From an uncultured Rhodobacterales bacterium (GTDB lineage Bacteria > Pseudomonadota > Alphaproteobacteria > Rhodobacterales > Rhodobacteraceae): a stretch of DNA of 64,000 nucleotides. The notes beneath the pieces are model-generated. The model did no database searches and was not told where the DNA came from. It was given only the letters and a program-made list of their open reading frames with translations. The DNA is taken from the NCBI GenBank assembly GCA_903873585.1, contig CAIQOV010000009.1, positions 1 through 64,000 of the forward strand, read 5' to 3'. Position 1 is the first letter of the stretch, and each line of letters opens with the position of its first letter. Positions 8,298-17,913 of the stretch are shown piece by piece. Made by a program: the position numbers and the translations under genes.

Positions 8298-9797
8298 ATG
8301 AAACATATCGGACACTGGATCAACGGCAAACATGTCGCCGGAACCTCGGGGCGCACCGCCCCCGTTTATAACCCCGCCACGGGCGAATTGCAGGCCCATG
8401 TCGCCTTGGCCAGCAAGGCAGAGCTTGACGCCGCCACCGCCGATGCGGCCGCCGCACAGGTGAAATGGGGTGCCACCAACCCGCAGCGCCGCGCGCGCGT
8501 GATGATGGAATTCGTGCGCCTGTTGAACCGCGATATGGACAAACTGGCCGTGGCGCTTTCGTCAGAACACGGCAAAACCGTACCCGACGCCAAGGGTGAC
8601 ATTCAGCGCGGCTTGGAAGTGATCGAGTTCTGCATCGGTGCACCCCATCTGCTTAAGGGCGAGTTCACCGATTCCGCAGGCCCCGGCATTGATATGTATT
8701 CGATGCGCCAACCCATTGGGGTTGCGGCCGGAATTACACCGTTCAACTTTCCGGCGATGATTCCAATGTGGAAAATGGGGCCAGCTTTGGCTTGCGGTAA
8801 TGCGTTTATCCTAAAGCCATCGGAACGTGACCCGTCGGTGCCAATGATGCTGGCAGAGTTGATGCAAGAAGCGGGCCTGCCAGACGGCGTGCTGCAAGTG
8901 GTGAACGGCGATAAAGAATCGGTCGACGCGATTTTAGACAATCCGCAGATTGCGGGCGTTGGCTTTGTGGGGTCCACCCCGATTGCCGAATATATCTATT
9001 CGCGCGGCACAGCCAACGGCAAGCGCGTGCAGTGCTTTGGCGGGGCCAAGAACCATATGATCATCATGCCCGATGCCGATATGGATCTGGCAGCGGATGC
9101 TTTGGTGGGCGCAGGTTATGGGGCTGCGGGCGAACGCTGCATGGCGATTTCAGTGGCCGTGCCTGTGGGTGATGAAACGGCAGACCGCTTGATTGCCAAA
9201 CTGATCCCGCGGATCGAAAAGCTGAAAGTCGGGCCCTATACCGGCGGCAATGATGTTGATTATGGCCCTGTTGTCACCGCCGCTGCCAAAGCCAATATCC
9301 TGCGGCTGGTTGAATCGGGTGTTGCGGCTGGTGCGAAGCTGGTGGTCGACGGGCGCGGCTTTAAAATGCAAGGCTATGAAGACGGCTTCTTTGTCGGCCC
9401 GCATTTGTTTGACCATGTGACCGCAGATATGGAGATTTACCGCAAGGAAATCTTCGGGCCGGTTCTGTCAACCGTGCGCGCCAAAACTTATGAAGAGGCG
9501 CTGAAGCTGGCGATGGATCATGAATATGGCAACGGCACCGCGATTTTCACCCGCGACGGTGATACCGCGCGCGATTTTGCCAACCGAATCAACGTGGGCA
9601 TGATCGGCATCAACGTGCCAATTCCCGTGCCACTGGCCTATCACACCTTTGGCGGCTGGAAGAAATCGGCCTTTGGCGATTTGAACCAGCACGGGCCGGA
9701 CAGTTTTAGGTTTTACACCCGCACCAAAACGATCACCTCGCGCTGGCCTTCGGGGATCAAAGAGGGCGCAAGCCTGAACTTCAAGCAGATGGACTAA
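8298..9797 (+). CDS. mmsA: Methylmalonate-semialdehyde dehydrogenase (CoA-acylating)
   Basis: A 499-residue aldehyde dehydrogenase of the MmsA clade. It oxidises methylmalonate semialdehyde to propionyl-CoA, and malonate semialdehyde to acetyl-CoA, in valine, inositol and beta-alanine catabolism. MmsA-typical sequence is seen in ITPFNFPAMIPMWK and around the catalytic cysteine in GERCMAISVAV. The start is preceded by AGGAGG. Transcribed alone, divergent from a LysR regulator, and followed by a strong hairpin terminator. The usual partner mmsB is not in the window. Confidence 0.96.
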   Translation: MKHIGHWINGKHVAGTSGRTAPVYNPATGELQAHVALASKAELDAATADAAAAQVKWGATNPQRRARVMMEFVRLLNRDMDKLAVALSSEHGKTVPDAKGDIQRGLEVIEFCIGAPHLLKGEFTDSAGPGIDMYSMRQPIGVAAGITPFNFPAMIPMWKMGPALACGNAFILKPSERDPSVPMMLAELMQEAGLPDGVLQVVNGDKESVDAILDNPQIAGVGFVGSTPIAEYIYSRGTANGKRVQCFGGAKNHMIIMPDADMDLAADALVGAGYGAAGERCMAISVAVPVGDETADRLIAKLIPRIEKLKVGPYTGGNDVDYGPVVTAAAKANILRLVESGVAAGAKLVVDGRGFKMQGYEDGFFVGPHLFDHVTADMEIYRKEIFGPVLSTVRAKTYEEALKLAMDHEYGNGTAIFTRDGDTARDFANRINVGMIGINVPIPVPLAYHTFGGWKKSAFGDLNQHGPDSFRFYTRTKTITSRWPSGIKEGASLNFKQMD

Positions 9798-9820
9798 ATC
9801 TGCGATTTACCCGCAAGATC

Positions 9821-9846
9821 AAGGCCCTCATCAGAGGGCCTTTTTC
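9821..9846 (+). terminator. Intrinsic terminator of mmsA
   Basis: A nine-base stem AAGGCCCTC/GAGGGCCTT with a 4-base ATCA loop runs into a T tract, starting 23 bases after the mmsA stop. Confidence 0.85.
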
Positions 9847-9927
9847 ATTTGAATGATGCAGATCAAGGCGTCACATTCAAAAGCGATTATATTTGGTGTC
9901 AGTTGAACCCTTTATAGGAGAATTGCC

Positions 9928-10125
9928 ATGTTCACCGCCAACGTCGGCACAACCGACCGCATCCTTCGCATCCTGATCGGGGTGGGGTTGTTGGTGTGGT
10001 TCTTTATGGATCACGGCATGGGGCCTTGGCATTGGGCCAAAGCGGTCTTTGGCGTGATTGCCCTTGGCACAGCGGTGCTAAACTTTTGCCCACTCTATCG
10101 GCTTTTGGGCACAAAAACCAACTAA
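9928..10125 (+). CDS. DUF2892 small inner-membrane protein
   Basis: A 65-residue protein with two hydrophobic segments (RILIGVGLLVWFFM and AVFGVIALGTAVLNFCPLY) and the family's N-terminal NVGTTDRILRI-type motif and late CPLY motif. DUF2892 domains also occur fused to rhodanese domains in YgaP-like proteins, and free-standing copies are often linked to sulfur metabolism. TATAGGAG precedes the ATG. A rhodanese gene is 4 kb away but not adjacent. Precise function unknown. Confidence 0.88.
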   Translation: MFTANVGTTDRILRILIGVGLLVWFFMDHGMGPWHWAKAVFGVIALGTAVLNFCPLYRLLGTKTN

Positions 10126-10150
10126 ACGTTCCCGCGTGGCGCGTGAATAA

Positions 10151-10177
10151 AAAAGCCCGGCGCTGTGCCGGGCTTTT
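10151..10177. terminator. Bidirectional intrinsic terminator
   Basis: An 11-base perfect stem AAAAGCCCGGC/GCCGGGCTTTT with a 5-base loop separates the convergent DUF2892 and outer-membrane protein genes. T runs on both strands make it able to serve either gene. Confidence 0.88.
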
Positions 10178-10198
10178 CATTTTGAAGCAGATTGCGAC

Positions 10199-10957
10199 TT
10201 AAAAGTGGTAATTGAAACCGATTCTGGCCTGATTGTCGGTATAGGTGCCTTCCGTAGAAATCGTTCTATCGGTGCCTTCCACAAACTCCTCTGTTTCAGA
10301 CCCGAAATCAAAGTGCAAATATTCAACCTTCATTGACCAATTTTGGGCAAGCATGAATTCAGCGCCAGCTCCGGCGACCCAACCACTTCTGGTTTCGGTG
10401 ACGGACGGCGTAAAAACCGTCTCACCGCCGTTATAGCTATCTGTCAACTGCGTTTCCAACCCAACGGCAGCGACGCCACCGGTGACATAAAAAAGAGAAC
10501 GGGCAGACGCGAATCCAAGGCGACCGCGTGCCGAGGCGATCCAATCCGCATTGGTTGATACAGAAAAGTTGGTTCCTTGGCCGTCATCAAGAAAGTTGGA
10601 AAGACTGCCGTCAATTGCAGCCTTTGATGCATCTAGTTCAAGGCCATATACTAAGGAATTCGATTAGAAGTTATACCCCACTTCAATCCCAGCAGACAGA
10701 CCGTCCGATGCATAACTGATTCCGGGAATGACAGCCAAAGGATCAGCAGTGATTGAAATATCACCTGTCGAGGATTCTGCCGAATTTGTAGCAAGAATCC
10801 CACCGACATAACCACCCGACCAATCAAAGGCCGGAGCAATCAGAACGGGGGCGACCGTAACAACGGGTTCGACCTGCACCAAGGTCACGCCACCAGCATC
10901 AGCCCCTGAAGCAAGGGCCAAGACTGCGGCGGCGCTGAGTAGAGAAGTTTTGATCAT
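10199..10957 (-). pseudogene. Omp25-like outer-membrane beta-barrel protein interrupted by an in-frame TAA
   Basis: One frame encodes a 252-position small barrel protein: a signal peptide (MIKTSLLSAAAVLALASGADA), repeated barrel strands, and a C-terminal FNYHF ending in the Phe expected of outer-membrane proteins. The frame is broken once by TAA at 10664-10666. Sequence on either side joins naturally (EVGYNF, stop, SNSLVYGLE), and homologous barrels commonly have Gln at this place, so a CAA-to-TAA change is likely. Codon use is AT-richer (TTA, CTA, GTA) than in neighbours. Possible readings are a recent nonsense mutation, stop readthrough or a sequencing error. No other lesion is visible. Confidence 0.8.
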
Positions 10958-11102
10958 ATGTCACCTTTTTGAACACGCACGCCGACCAATAATCACGCCT
11001 ATCAAGGTGCCGCATTAACCTGCAATTGGATTTGGGCAGAAAAAGGCAAAGTTGACAGATAACCTGTCGTTGGCATCACCGCAAAAGTGCTATCGCCAAC
11101 GT

Positions 11103-13964
11103 CTAAGCCACCCTGCCCCGCTTGGCTGTCGCCAGCATGGGTTTTAAATACCGCCCCGTATGGCTGGCCGCAATTTCTGCGACCTGTTCGGGCGTGCCGG
11201 TGGCCACAATCTCGCCACCGCCGTCGCCGCCTTCGGGGCCAATATCGATCAGCCAGTCAGCGGTCTTGATCACGTCAAGGTTGTGCTCAATCACGACCAC
11301 CGTATTGCCTTGATCCACCAAGGAATGCAGCACTTCCAACAACTTGCGCACATCGTCAAAATGCAGGCCGGTTGTGGGTTCATCTAATATATACAGCGTC
11401 TTACCCGTGGCGCGGCGTGACAGTTCTTTGGAAAGCTTCACCCGTTGCGCTTCGCCCCCCGATAGCGTTGTGGCTTGTTGGCCGACCTTAATATAGCCAA
11501 GCCCCACCTCACACAAAGCGTCCATCTTATCACGAATGGCGGGGACGGCTTGGAAAAATTGGGCGGCGTCTTCGCAGGTCATATCAAGAACATCGGCAAT
11601 GCTTTTGTTCTTGAACTTAATTTCCAACGTCTCGCGATTGTAGCGTTGGCCTTTGCAGGTTTCACAGGTCACATAGACATCGGGCAGGAAGTGCATTTCA
11701 ATCTTGATGACGCCGTCGCCCTGACAGGCTTCACACCGCCCGCCTTTAACGTTGAAAGAAAAGCGCCCTGACAAATATCCGCGCGCCTTGGATTCGGGCA
11801 GGCCGGCGAACCAATCCCGTATCGGGGTAAAAGCGCCGGTATAGGTTGCGGGGTTTGAACGAGGTGTGCGGCCAATGGCGCGCTGGTCAATGTCAATCAC
11901 CTTATCAAGATGTTCAAAACCCTTGATCGTTTCGCAAGGCGCTGGCGTTTCATGCGCGCCGTTTAGGCGCATGGCGGCGGTTTTGAACAGGGTTTCAATT
12001 GTCAGCGTTGATTTGCCGCCGCCGGAAACGCCTGTCACACACACAAACATCCCCAAGGGGAAATCCGCTGTCATCGCCTTAAGGTTGTTACCCGTGGCAT
12101 TCACCACCGTCAGCTTTTTGCCATTCCCCTTGCGGCGCACCTTTGCCACCGGAATTGCCCTTGCGCCCGACAGATATTGCCCCGTCATGCTGGCCGGATC
12201 GGCGGCAATCTCGGCCGGTGTGCCGCGCGACACCACCATGCCGCCGTGCACCCCCGCCCCCGGCCCCATGTCAAAGACATAATCCGCCTCGCGGATCGCG
12301 TCTTCGTCGTGTTCCACCACCAAGACCGTATTGCCCGCATCGCGCAGGTTTTTCAGCGTGGTTAAAAGCCTGTCATTGTCGCGCTGGTGCAGCCCGATTG
12401 ACGGTTCATCAAGCACGTAAAGCACCCCCGTCAACCCCGACCCGATCTGCGAGGCCAGACGGATCCGTTGGCTTTCCCCGCCCGACAAGGTGCCAGCATT
12501 GCGGCTCATCGTCAGGTAGTTCAGGCCGACGTTGACCAAGAACCCCAGTCTTTCGCGGATTTCTTTGAGGATCGCTTTGGCAATCTCGTTCTGCTGGCCC
12601 GTCAGCTTTTCGGGCACAGCGCCGACCCAAGCAAAGGCCTCGGCAATCGACATTTGCACCACTTGGCCCGCGTGCAGGCCCGCGATTTTGACGGCCAAAG
12701 CTTCGGGGCGCAGGCGGTAGCCGTGGCAGGTGCCGCAGGGGCGGTTGTTTTGAAAGCGCTCCATCTCTTCGCGGCTCCACGCCGAGTCGGTTTCTTTGTA
12801 GCGGCGTTCCATATTGGGAACGACCCCTTCAAAGATGCGCTTGACGGTATAGATGCGCCCGCCTTCGTCGTAGCGAAATTCGATCTCTTCCCCACCCGAA
12901 CCGCGCAGGAAAACCTCTTTCACCGCATCGGGCAGGTCTTTCCATTTCTTTTTCTTATCAAAGCCGTAGTGGGTGGCCATGGCGTCGATGGTTTGGGTGA
13001 AATAGGGCGATTTCGATTTGGCCCAAGGCGCTATTGCCCCCTGTGCAAGGGTTAGGCTTTGGTCGGGCACCACGAGGCGTTCGTCAAAGAACAGCTCCAT
13101 CCCCAAGCCGTCACAGGCAGGGCAGGCCCCGAACGGCGCGTTGAAGGAAAACAGGCGGGGTTCGATTTCGGCGATGGTAAAACCGCTGACGGGGCAGGCG
13201 AATTTTTCCGAATAGGTGATGCGCACAGGCTCACCTTCAGCGGGGGCGGTTTCGATCACGGCAATGCCGTCGGCAAGGTTCAGCGCCGTGCGGAAACTGT
13301 CGGCCAGCCGTGTCTGCAAGCCATCGCGCACCACGATGCGGTCCACCACCACGTCGATGTCATGGCGCAGTTTTTTATCCAGTGTGGGCGGTTCATCCAG
13401 ATCGTAAAAGGTGCCGTCGACCTTAACGCGCTGAAAGCCCTGCTTGCGCAAGTCAAGGAATTCTTTGCGATATTCGCCCTTGCGGTCGCGCACCAAGGGG
13501 GCCAGCAGATAGGCGCGCGCGCCTTCTTCCATCGCCATGACGGCATCGACCATGTCTTGCACCTGCATCGCGGTGATGGGCAGGCCGGTGGCGGGCGAAT
13601 AGGGAATGCCGACGCGCGCGAACAGCAGGCGCAGGTAATCGTAAATCTCGGTCACTGTGCCCACGGTCGAGCGCGGGTTTTTCGAGGTGGTCTTTTGTTC
13701 AATCGAAATGGCGGGCGACAGGCCGCTGATATGGTCAACATCGGGCTTGCCCGCCATATCAAGGAACTGGCGCGCATAGGCTGACAGGCTTTCAACATAG
13801 CGGCGCTGGCCTTCGGCATAGATCGTATCGAAGGCCAACGACGATTTGCCCGACCCCGACAGCCCCGTGATCACCACGAACTGGTCGCGCGGAATATCCA
13901 CATCGACGTTCTTTAGATTATGCTCGCGCGCGCCGCGCACTTCGATGAACTTCTGCTCTGCCAT
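11103..13964 (-). CDS. uvrA: Excinuclease ABC subunit A
   Basis: A 953-residue UvrA, the DNA-damage recognition ATPase of nucleotide excision repair. It has two ABC modules: Walker A motifs GLSGSGKSS (near residue 35) and GVSGGGKST (near 648), and signature motifs [12 protein letters not shown] and [12 protein letters not shown]. Both zinc-binding cysteine clusters are present, including [11 protein letters not shown] with [10 protein letters not shown]. It is divergent from the rhodanese gene across 164 bases. I did not recognise a LexA-type box upstream. Confidence 0.98.
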   Translation of the reverse strand: MAEQKFIEVRGAREHNLKNVDVDIPRDQFVVITGLSGSGKSSLAFDTIYAEGQRRYVESLSAYARQFLDMAGKPDVDHISGLSPAISIEQKTTSKNPRSTVGTVTEIYDYLRLLFARVGIPYSPATGLPITAMQVQDMVDAVMAMEEGARAYLLAPLVRDRKGEYRKEFLDLRKQGFQRVKVDGTFYDLDEPPTLDKKLRHDIDVVVDRIVVRDGLQTRLADSFRTALNLADGIAVIETAPAEGEPVRITYSEKFACPVSGFTIAEIEPRLFSFNAPFGACPACDGLGMELFFDERLVVPDQSLTLAQGAIAPWAKSKSPYFTQTIDAMATHYGFDKKKKWKDLPDAVKEVFLRGSGGEEIEFRYDEGGRIYTVKRIFEGVVPNMERRYKETDSAWSREEMERFQNNRPCGTCHGYRLRPEALAVKIAGLHAGQVVQMSIAEAFAWVGAVPEKLTGQQNEIAKAILKEIRERLGFLVNVGLNYLTMSRNAGTLSGGESQRIRLASQIGSGLTGVLYVLDEPSIGLHQRDNDRLLTTLKNLRDAGNTVLVVEHDEDAIREADYVFDMGPGAGVHGGMVVSRGTPAEIAADPASMTGQYLSGARAIPVAKVRRKGNGKKLTVVNATGNNLKAMTADFPLGMFVCVTGVSGGGKSTLTIETLFKTAAMRLNGAHETPAPCETIKGFEHLDKVIDIDQRAIGRTPRSNPATYTGAFTPIRDWFAGLPESKARGYLSGRFSFNVKGGRCEACQGDGVIKIEMHFLPDVYVTCETCKGQRYNRETLEIKFKNKSIADVLDMTCEDAAQFFQAVPAIRDKMDALCEVGLGYIKVGQQATTLSGGEAQRVKLSKELSRRATGKTLYILDEPTTGLHFDDVRKLLEVLHSLVDQGNTVVVIEHNLDVIKTADWLIDIGPEGGDGGGEIVATGTPEQVAEIAASHTGRYLKPMLATAKRGRVA

Positions 13965-14074
13965 GATCTACCCCATAGGTCGCCGGAAGATAGGCTGCCG
14001 CGCGGCGGTTTCCAACCCGAAACTGTGAACGAAAGATGAACTGGGCGGTAAGAGGTGAAACTTCTTGCGCGGGC

Positions 14075-14102
14075 TTTACAAATTCATTTTTCTGAATATA
14101 TC
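14075..14102 (+). promoter_or_regulatory. Promoter with SqrR/BigR-type operator upstream of the rhodanese gene
   Basis: ATTC (14082-14085), eight bases, GAAT (14094-14097) matches the ATTC-N8-GAAT site of the persulfide-sensing repressors SqrR/BigR. It lies between a possible -35 (TTTACA, 14075-14080) and -10 (TATATC, 14097-14102) with a 16-base spacer, where a bound repressor would block RNA polymerase. The gene downstream is a rhodanese, a typical target. Promoter elements were assigned by eye. Confidence 0.6.
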
Positions 14103-14128
14103 TAAGTCATCGCAAGAAAGGCAAACCG

Positions 14129-14488
14129 ATGTTCAATTTCCTACGCTCTGCCCCCGCCCAACCCAAACTGACCATGGCCGAGGTGGCCGCCCAAGTTGCC
14201 GCAGGCCAGATGCTTTTGGTCGATGTGCGCGAAAAGGCGGAACTGCAAGCCTCTGGCACGGCCAAGGGCGCTATTCACATTCCGGTGTCGCTGATCGCGA
14301 TGAAAGCCAACCCCCAAGGCCCCGATTTCGACAAGCGGTTTGAGGGCAAAGCGATTGCCGTTTTCTGCGCTTCGGGCGGGCGGTCTGGCATGGCGGCACA
14401 GGCGCTGGAAAAGCTGGGCTACAGCGCACAGAACTTGGGCGGCTTTGCCAATTGGGTGCAAGGCGGCGGCGCGGTTGTGCGTGTGTAA
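14129..14488 (+). CDS. Single-domain rhodanese (sulfurtransferase)
   Basis: A 119-residue rhodanese-like protein with the active-site loop CASGGRS; C80 is the residue that carries persulfide sulfur. The early LLVDVREKAEL motif and the C-terminal LGGFANWVQGG complete the fold. There is no signal peptide, so it is probably cytosolic and handles sulfane sulfur or persulfide. AAGAAAGG precedes the ATG. The sulfide-type operator upstream supports a role in sulfide or persulfide homeostasis. The physiological acceptor cannot be read from sequence. Confidence 0.93.
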   Translation: MFNFLRSAPAQPKLTMAEVAAQVAAGQMLLVDVREKAELQASGTAKGAIHIPVSLIAMKANPQGPDFDKRFEGKAIAVFCASGGRSGMAAQALEKLGYSAQNLGGFANWVQGGGAVVRV

Positions 14489-14503
14489 GGTTGAAATGCA
14501 AAA

Positions 14504-14523
14504 CGGGGGGCTGATGCCCCCCG
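14504..14523. terminator. GC-rich hairpin between convergent rhodanese and lpd genes
   Basis: A perfect 8-base stem CGGGGGGC/GCCCCCCG with a TGAT loop. It lacks a long T run, so it is a probable but weak bidirectional terminator. Confidence 0.6.
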
Positions 14524-14549
14524 CTTGAAGCCTGTGGAATTGCAGCGCC

Positions 14550-15944
14550 TTACATATGCAGGGCGCGGCCGTAAGCATCCAACACCGACTCGTGCATCAT
14601 CTCGGACAGGGTTGGATGCGGGAAGACGGTGTTCATCAGGTCTTCTTCGGTCGTCTCTAGCTGGCGGCCTATGACATAGCCTTGGATCAGTTCTGTCACT
14701 TCCGCGCCGATCATATGCGCGCCCAACAGCTCGCCTGTTTTGGCGTCAAACACGGTTTTGATGAAGCCTTCCGCCTCGCCCAAAGCAATCGCTTTGCCGT
14801 TGCCGATAAAGGGGAAGCGACCCACTTTGATCTCAAATCCCGCATCCTTGGCCTTTTGCTCTGTCATACCCACCGAGGCGACCTGCGGATGACAGTAGGT
14901 GCAACCCGCGATGGAACCGGGTTTGATCGGATGCGGATGGCCGCCCGCGATCAGTTCGGCCACCATCACGCCTTCATGGCTGGCCTTATGCGCCAACCAC
15001 GGCGCACCGGCGATGTCGCCGATGGCGTAAAGGCCGGCCACGCCCGTGCGGCAGAATTCATCCGTCACCACATGGGTGCGGTCAATCTTAACGCCCAAAG
15101 CTTCCAGCCCCAGCCCTTCGACATTGCCCACAATCCCCACGGCAGAGATCACGGTATCAAATTCGGCCGTGGTCGTGCCATTGGCATCCTCTAGATGCGC
15201 GACCACCTTGCCAGCCAAACGATCCAGCTTTTTGACCGTGGTTTTTTCAAGGATTTTCATGCCTTGTTTCAAAAACGCCTTCTTGGCAAAGGCCGAGATT
15301 TCGGCGTCTTCCACTGGCAAAACGCGGTCCATCACCTCGACCACAGTCGTATCCGCGCCAAGCGTGTTAAAGAAGCTGGCAAATTCGATGCCAATGGCAC
15401 CCGACCCGATGACCAGCAGCTTTTTGGGCATCCGCTTGGGTTGCAAAGCGTGGCGATAGGTCCAGACCAGATCGCCGTCGGCCTCTAGCCCCGGCAATTC
15501 CCGCGCCCGCGCGCCGGTGGCGAGGATGATCGCCTTGCCCGTCAGTTCTTCCACGCCCTTATCGGTCTTGACCGACACAAGGCCCGCCTTGGGAATACTG
15601 GCAACACCCATGAAAACGGTGATTTTGTTCTTCTTCATCAGATGGCTGATGCCGCCCGACAGTTGCTTTGCCACCCCGCGAGAGCGTGCCACCACAGCCT
15701 CCAGATCAAAGTTGGCCCCCGTCACCGACAGGCCAAATTCCTTGGCGCGGTGCATCAGGTGAAACACTTCGGCAGAGCGCAGCAAGGCTTTCGTGGGGAT
15801 ACAGCCCCAGTTCAGGCAAATGCCGCCCAGATTTTCCCGCTCGATAATGGCGACCTTTTGGCCCAGTTGTGCGGCACGGATCGCGGCTACATAGCCCCCC
15901 GGACCAGACCCAATCACCACCACATCGAAGCTTTGCGCTGCCAT
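14550..15944 (-). CDS. lpd: Dihydrolipoyl dehydrogenase (E3)
   Basis: A 464-residue FAD disulfide oxidoreductase that reoxidises dihydrolipoamide in 2-oxoacid dehydrogenase complexes or the glycine cleavage system. The FAD motif GSGPGG is at 12-17, the redox-active pair is C43-LNWG-C48, the NAD motif is GSGAIGIEF, and the C-terminal active-site His lies in HPTLSEMMHE. No E1 or E2 genes flank it, so which complex it serves is not clear from the window. Confidence 0.95.
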   Translation of the reverse strand: MAAQSFDVVVIGSGPGGYVAAIRAAQLGQKVAIIERENLGGICLNWGCIPTKALLRSAEVFHLMHRAKEFGLSVTGANFDLEAVVARSRGVAKQLSGGISHLMKKNKITVFMGVASIPKAGLVSVKTDKGVEELTGKAIILATGARARELPGLEADGDLVWTYRHALQPKRMPKKLLVIGSGAIGIEFASFFNTLGADTTVVEVMDRVLPVEDAEISAFAKKAFLKQGMKILEKTTVKKLDRLAGKVVAHLEDANGTTTAEFDTVISAVGIVGNVEGLGLEALGVKIDRTHVVTDEFCRTGVAGLYAIGDIAGAPWLAHKASHEGVMVAELIAGGHPHPIKPGSIAGCTYCHPQVASVGMTEQKAKDAGFEIKVGRFPFIGNGKAIALGEAEGFIKTVFDAKTGELLGAHMIGAEVTELIQGYVIGRQLETTEEDLMNTVFPHPTLSEMMHESVLDAYGRALHM

Positions 15945-16019
15945 CTTGTCTCTCCCACCAAAAGTAGTTTGGCCTTAAACTATCTCAAAACCTCAAGCAA
16001 GCTTACCCGCGCCTAGGGC

Positions 16020-16607
16020 CTATGCGTCTTTTGCATGGCTGGCTTGAAGCGCTGCCACGACCGCGCCGTACCCGCCTTCGGCCAGAAACGCCGCTTCTGC
16101 CGAGGTGTTTTCACGCCCCAAAGCGGCATTGCGTGAAGGAAAGCGGCCAAAGCGGGTAATGATTTCGGCATGGGCCCGCGCGTGCAGGGCCATTTCGGGG
16201 TCAGAAGGCAAGCGTTCTTCCATCAACCGCACCGCGCGGGCTTGGTCGGCGGGGTTTTCGGAATGTTCAAAGGGCATGTAGAAAAACTGCCGCTCTGGTT
16301 CGGGCGCGCCCATATCCCAGCCTTCGTCCAAAGCGCGCCGCGCGGCAGACAGCGCCAAAGGGTCGCTCGCAAAGCTGTCAGCTTGGCCGCGAAACATATT
16401 GCGCGGCAATTGGTCGGTTAAGATCAAAAAGGCCAGCGTGCCAACCGTGCCATCGACCCAGTGATCCAAGCCTCCGTCCCGTGCTGCCTGCCACAGATCA
16501 AAGCAGTGGTCGCGGCACAAAGCGTCAAGCTCTTCACCGCCCGCATACCACCCTTCTGGCCCAACCGTGCCCAGCCAGAATTCCAAAACCTCAACCGGAT
16601 CATCCAT
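16020..16607 (-). CDS. DUF924 family protein
   Basis: A 195-residue protein matching DUF924, with the hallmarks LEFWLG near the N-terminus, LILTDQLPRNMFRG in the middle, and FFYMPFEHSE. The fold is all-helical and resembles tetratricopeptide-like proteins. No enzymatic role is established that I can name. It stands alone between lpd and the MFS gene. Confidence 0.9.
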   Translation of the reverse strand: MDDPVEVLEFWLGTVGPEGWYAGGEELDALCRDHCFDLWQAARDGGLDHWVDGTVGTLAFLILTDQLPRNMFRGQADSFASDPLALSAARRALDEGWDMGAPEPERQFFYMPFEHSENPADQARAVRLMEERLPSDPEMALHARAHAEIITRFGRFPSRNAALGRENTSAEAAFLAEGGYGAVVAALQASHAKDA

Positions 16608-16657
16608 GCCGCACCCCCACTTTACCGCAGGGTGACAGGTTCACGCCCCCCGCGCAA

Positions 16658-17896
16658 TCAACCTGCGCGGCGGGTGCGGGGTTCTTGCTCCATCACGGCA
16701 CCTACGGCAAGCGAACTGGCCGTGGGCGACAGGCCGGTGAAGCTGGCCTGCTCCACAGGGCCAGACCTGCGGGTGATGCGCCATGCGGCGTAACCGGCAA
16801 GGGCGGCAAACAGCAGGCCAAGGAACAGAAAATACCCCCCCGCCCCGATCTGCGCCATGAACCAGCCCGATACCAGCGGGCCAAAGATCGCCCCGAACCC
16901 GTTCAGAAAGATCAACCCAGCCGAAGCGCCGGGCATATCTTCTTTGTTCAGGTAATCATTCGTCAGCGCAATCAGCAGCGAATACAACGGGTTGATGATA
17001 CCGCCCAGCAGCAGCGCCACCCCCAAGATCAACGAGAAGGGCAAGGGCACAAAGCTTGCCATGACCATCAGCACAGCCCCAACCGCCGACAGCCCCATGA
17101 TCAAGGCGCGCCTGTCCATCCTGTCAGAGGCCCAGCCGATCGGATATTGCAACACCAGACCGCCCAGATACAGCGTAGCGCCGAAAGCCGCGATTTGGCC
17201 AAAGCTTAAGCCCTGCATCGCCCCCCAAACTGACGCCATGCCGAACATCCCCGCAAATATGCCCCCCGTTAGCAGCATCCCAATGCACCCCAGCGGAGAG
17301 GTTGCGAACAGCTTGGCAAAGCTGATGCGCTTGGCATCGTCAAACGTGGGTGCAGGTGTGTCGGCCAGCAAAATCGGCATGAACGCCAGCGACACCAGAA
17401 CGGACGGGATGATAAACAGCCCAAACCCCGCAGGGTCGCCCAAGGCCAGCAGCCCTTGGCTGGCGATGATGCCCAACATTTGCACGATCATATAGGCCGA
17501 CAGTGCTTGCCCACGGGTTTCATTCGTCGCTGTGTTGTTCAGCCAACTTTCCGCCGTCACATAGATGCCCGAAAAGCAAAAGCCGATCAGCACGCGCATA
17601 ACCGACCACGCCGTCCAATCCAGCACCAAGGGAAACAAGATCAGCACCGCCGAAATCAACGAGCCGAGTGCCGAAAACACCCGCACATGGCCCACCCGCC
17701 TGATCATCGAGGGCGCGATGCGCGACCCGCCTAAAAAGCCCACAAAATAGGCCGACATCACGATGGATAGCTGAAAGGTGGTGAAATGTTCCAACGCGCC
17801 GCGCACGCCCAGCAGCGTGCCCTGCACCCCGTTGCCCACCATCAGCAGCATCACACCCAGCAGCAGCGGCCAAGAATGGGCAAGAACTTTCAGCAT
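16658..17896 (-). CDS. Major facilitator superfamily transporter
   Basis: A 412-residue, roughly 12-helix MFS protein with no recognisable substrate signature. The ATG at 17896 has AAGGAG upstream and follows the queA stop by 17 bases; a longer in-frame reading would run 122 codons inside queA and is rejected. Family-type loop motifs are visible (GGSRIAPSMIRRVG after helix 2, GWASDRMDRRA in the second half). It is the third gene of the AsmA-like/queA/MFS run. Confidence 0.88.
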   Translation of the reverse strand: MLKVLAHSWPLLLGVMLLMVGNGVQGTLLGVRGALEHFTTFQLSIVMSAYFVGFLGGSRIAPSMIRRVGHVRVFSALGSLISAVLILFPLVLDWTAWSVMRVLIGFCFSGIYVTAESWLNNTATNETRGQALSAYMIVQMLGIIASQGLLALGDPAGFGLFIIPSVLVSLAFMPILLADTPAPTFDDAKRISFAKLFATSPLGCIGMLLTGGIFAGMFGMASVWGAMQGLSFGQIAAFGATLYLGGLVLQYPIGWASDRMDRRALIMGLSAVGAVLMVMASFVPLPFSLILGVALLLGGIINPLYSLLIALTNDYLNKEDMPGASAGLIFLNGFGAIFGPLVSGWFMAQIGAGGYFLFLGLLFAALAGYAAWRITRRSGPVEQASFTGLSPTASSLAVGAVMEQEPRTRRAG

Positions 17897-17913
17897 ATGC
17901 GCTCCTTGCGGGA

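Noticed and set aside
13059-13784. A 241-codon frame antisense to uvrA
   Set aside because: A shadow of the conserved uvrA reading frame, with no domain of its own.
16481-17209. A 242-codon Gln/Arg/His-rich frame antisense to the DUF924 and MFS genes
   Set aside because: Spans two supported genes and their gap; composition typical of antisense frames in GC-rich DNA.
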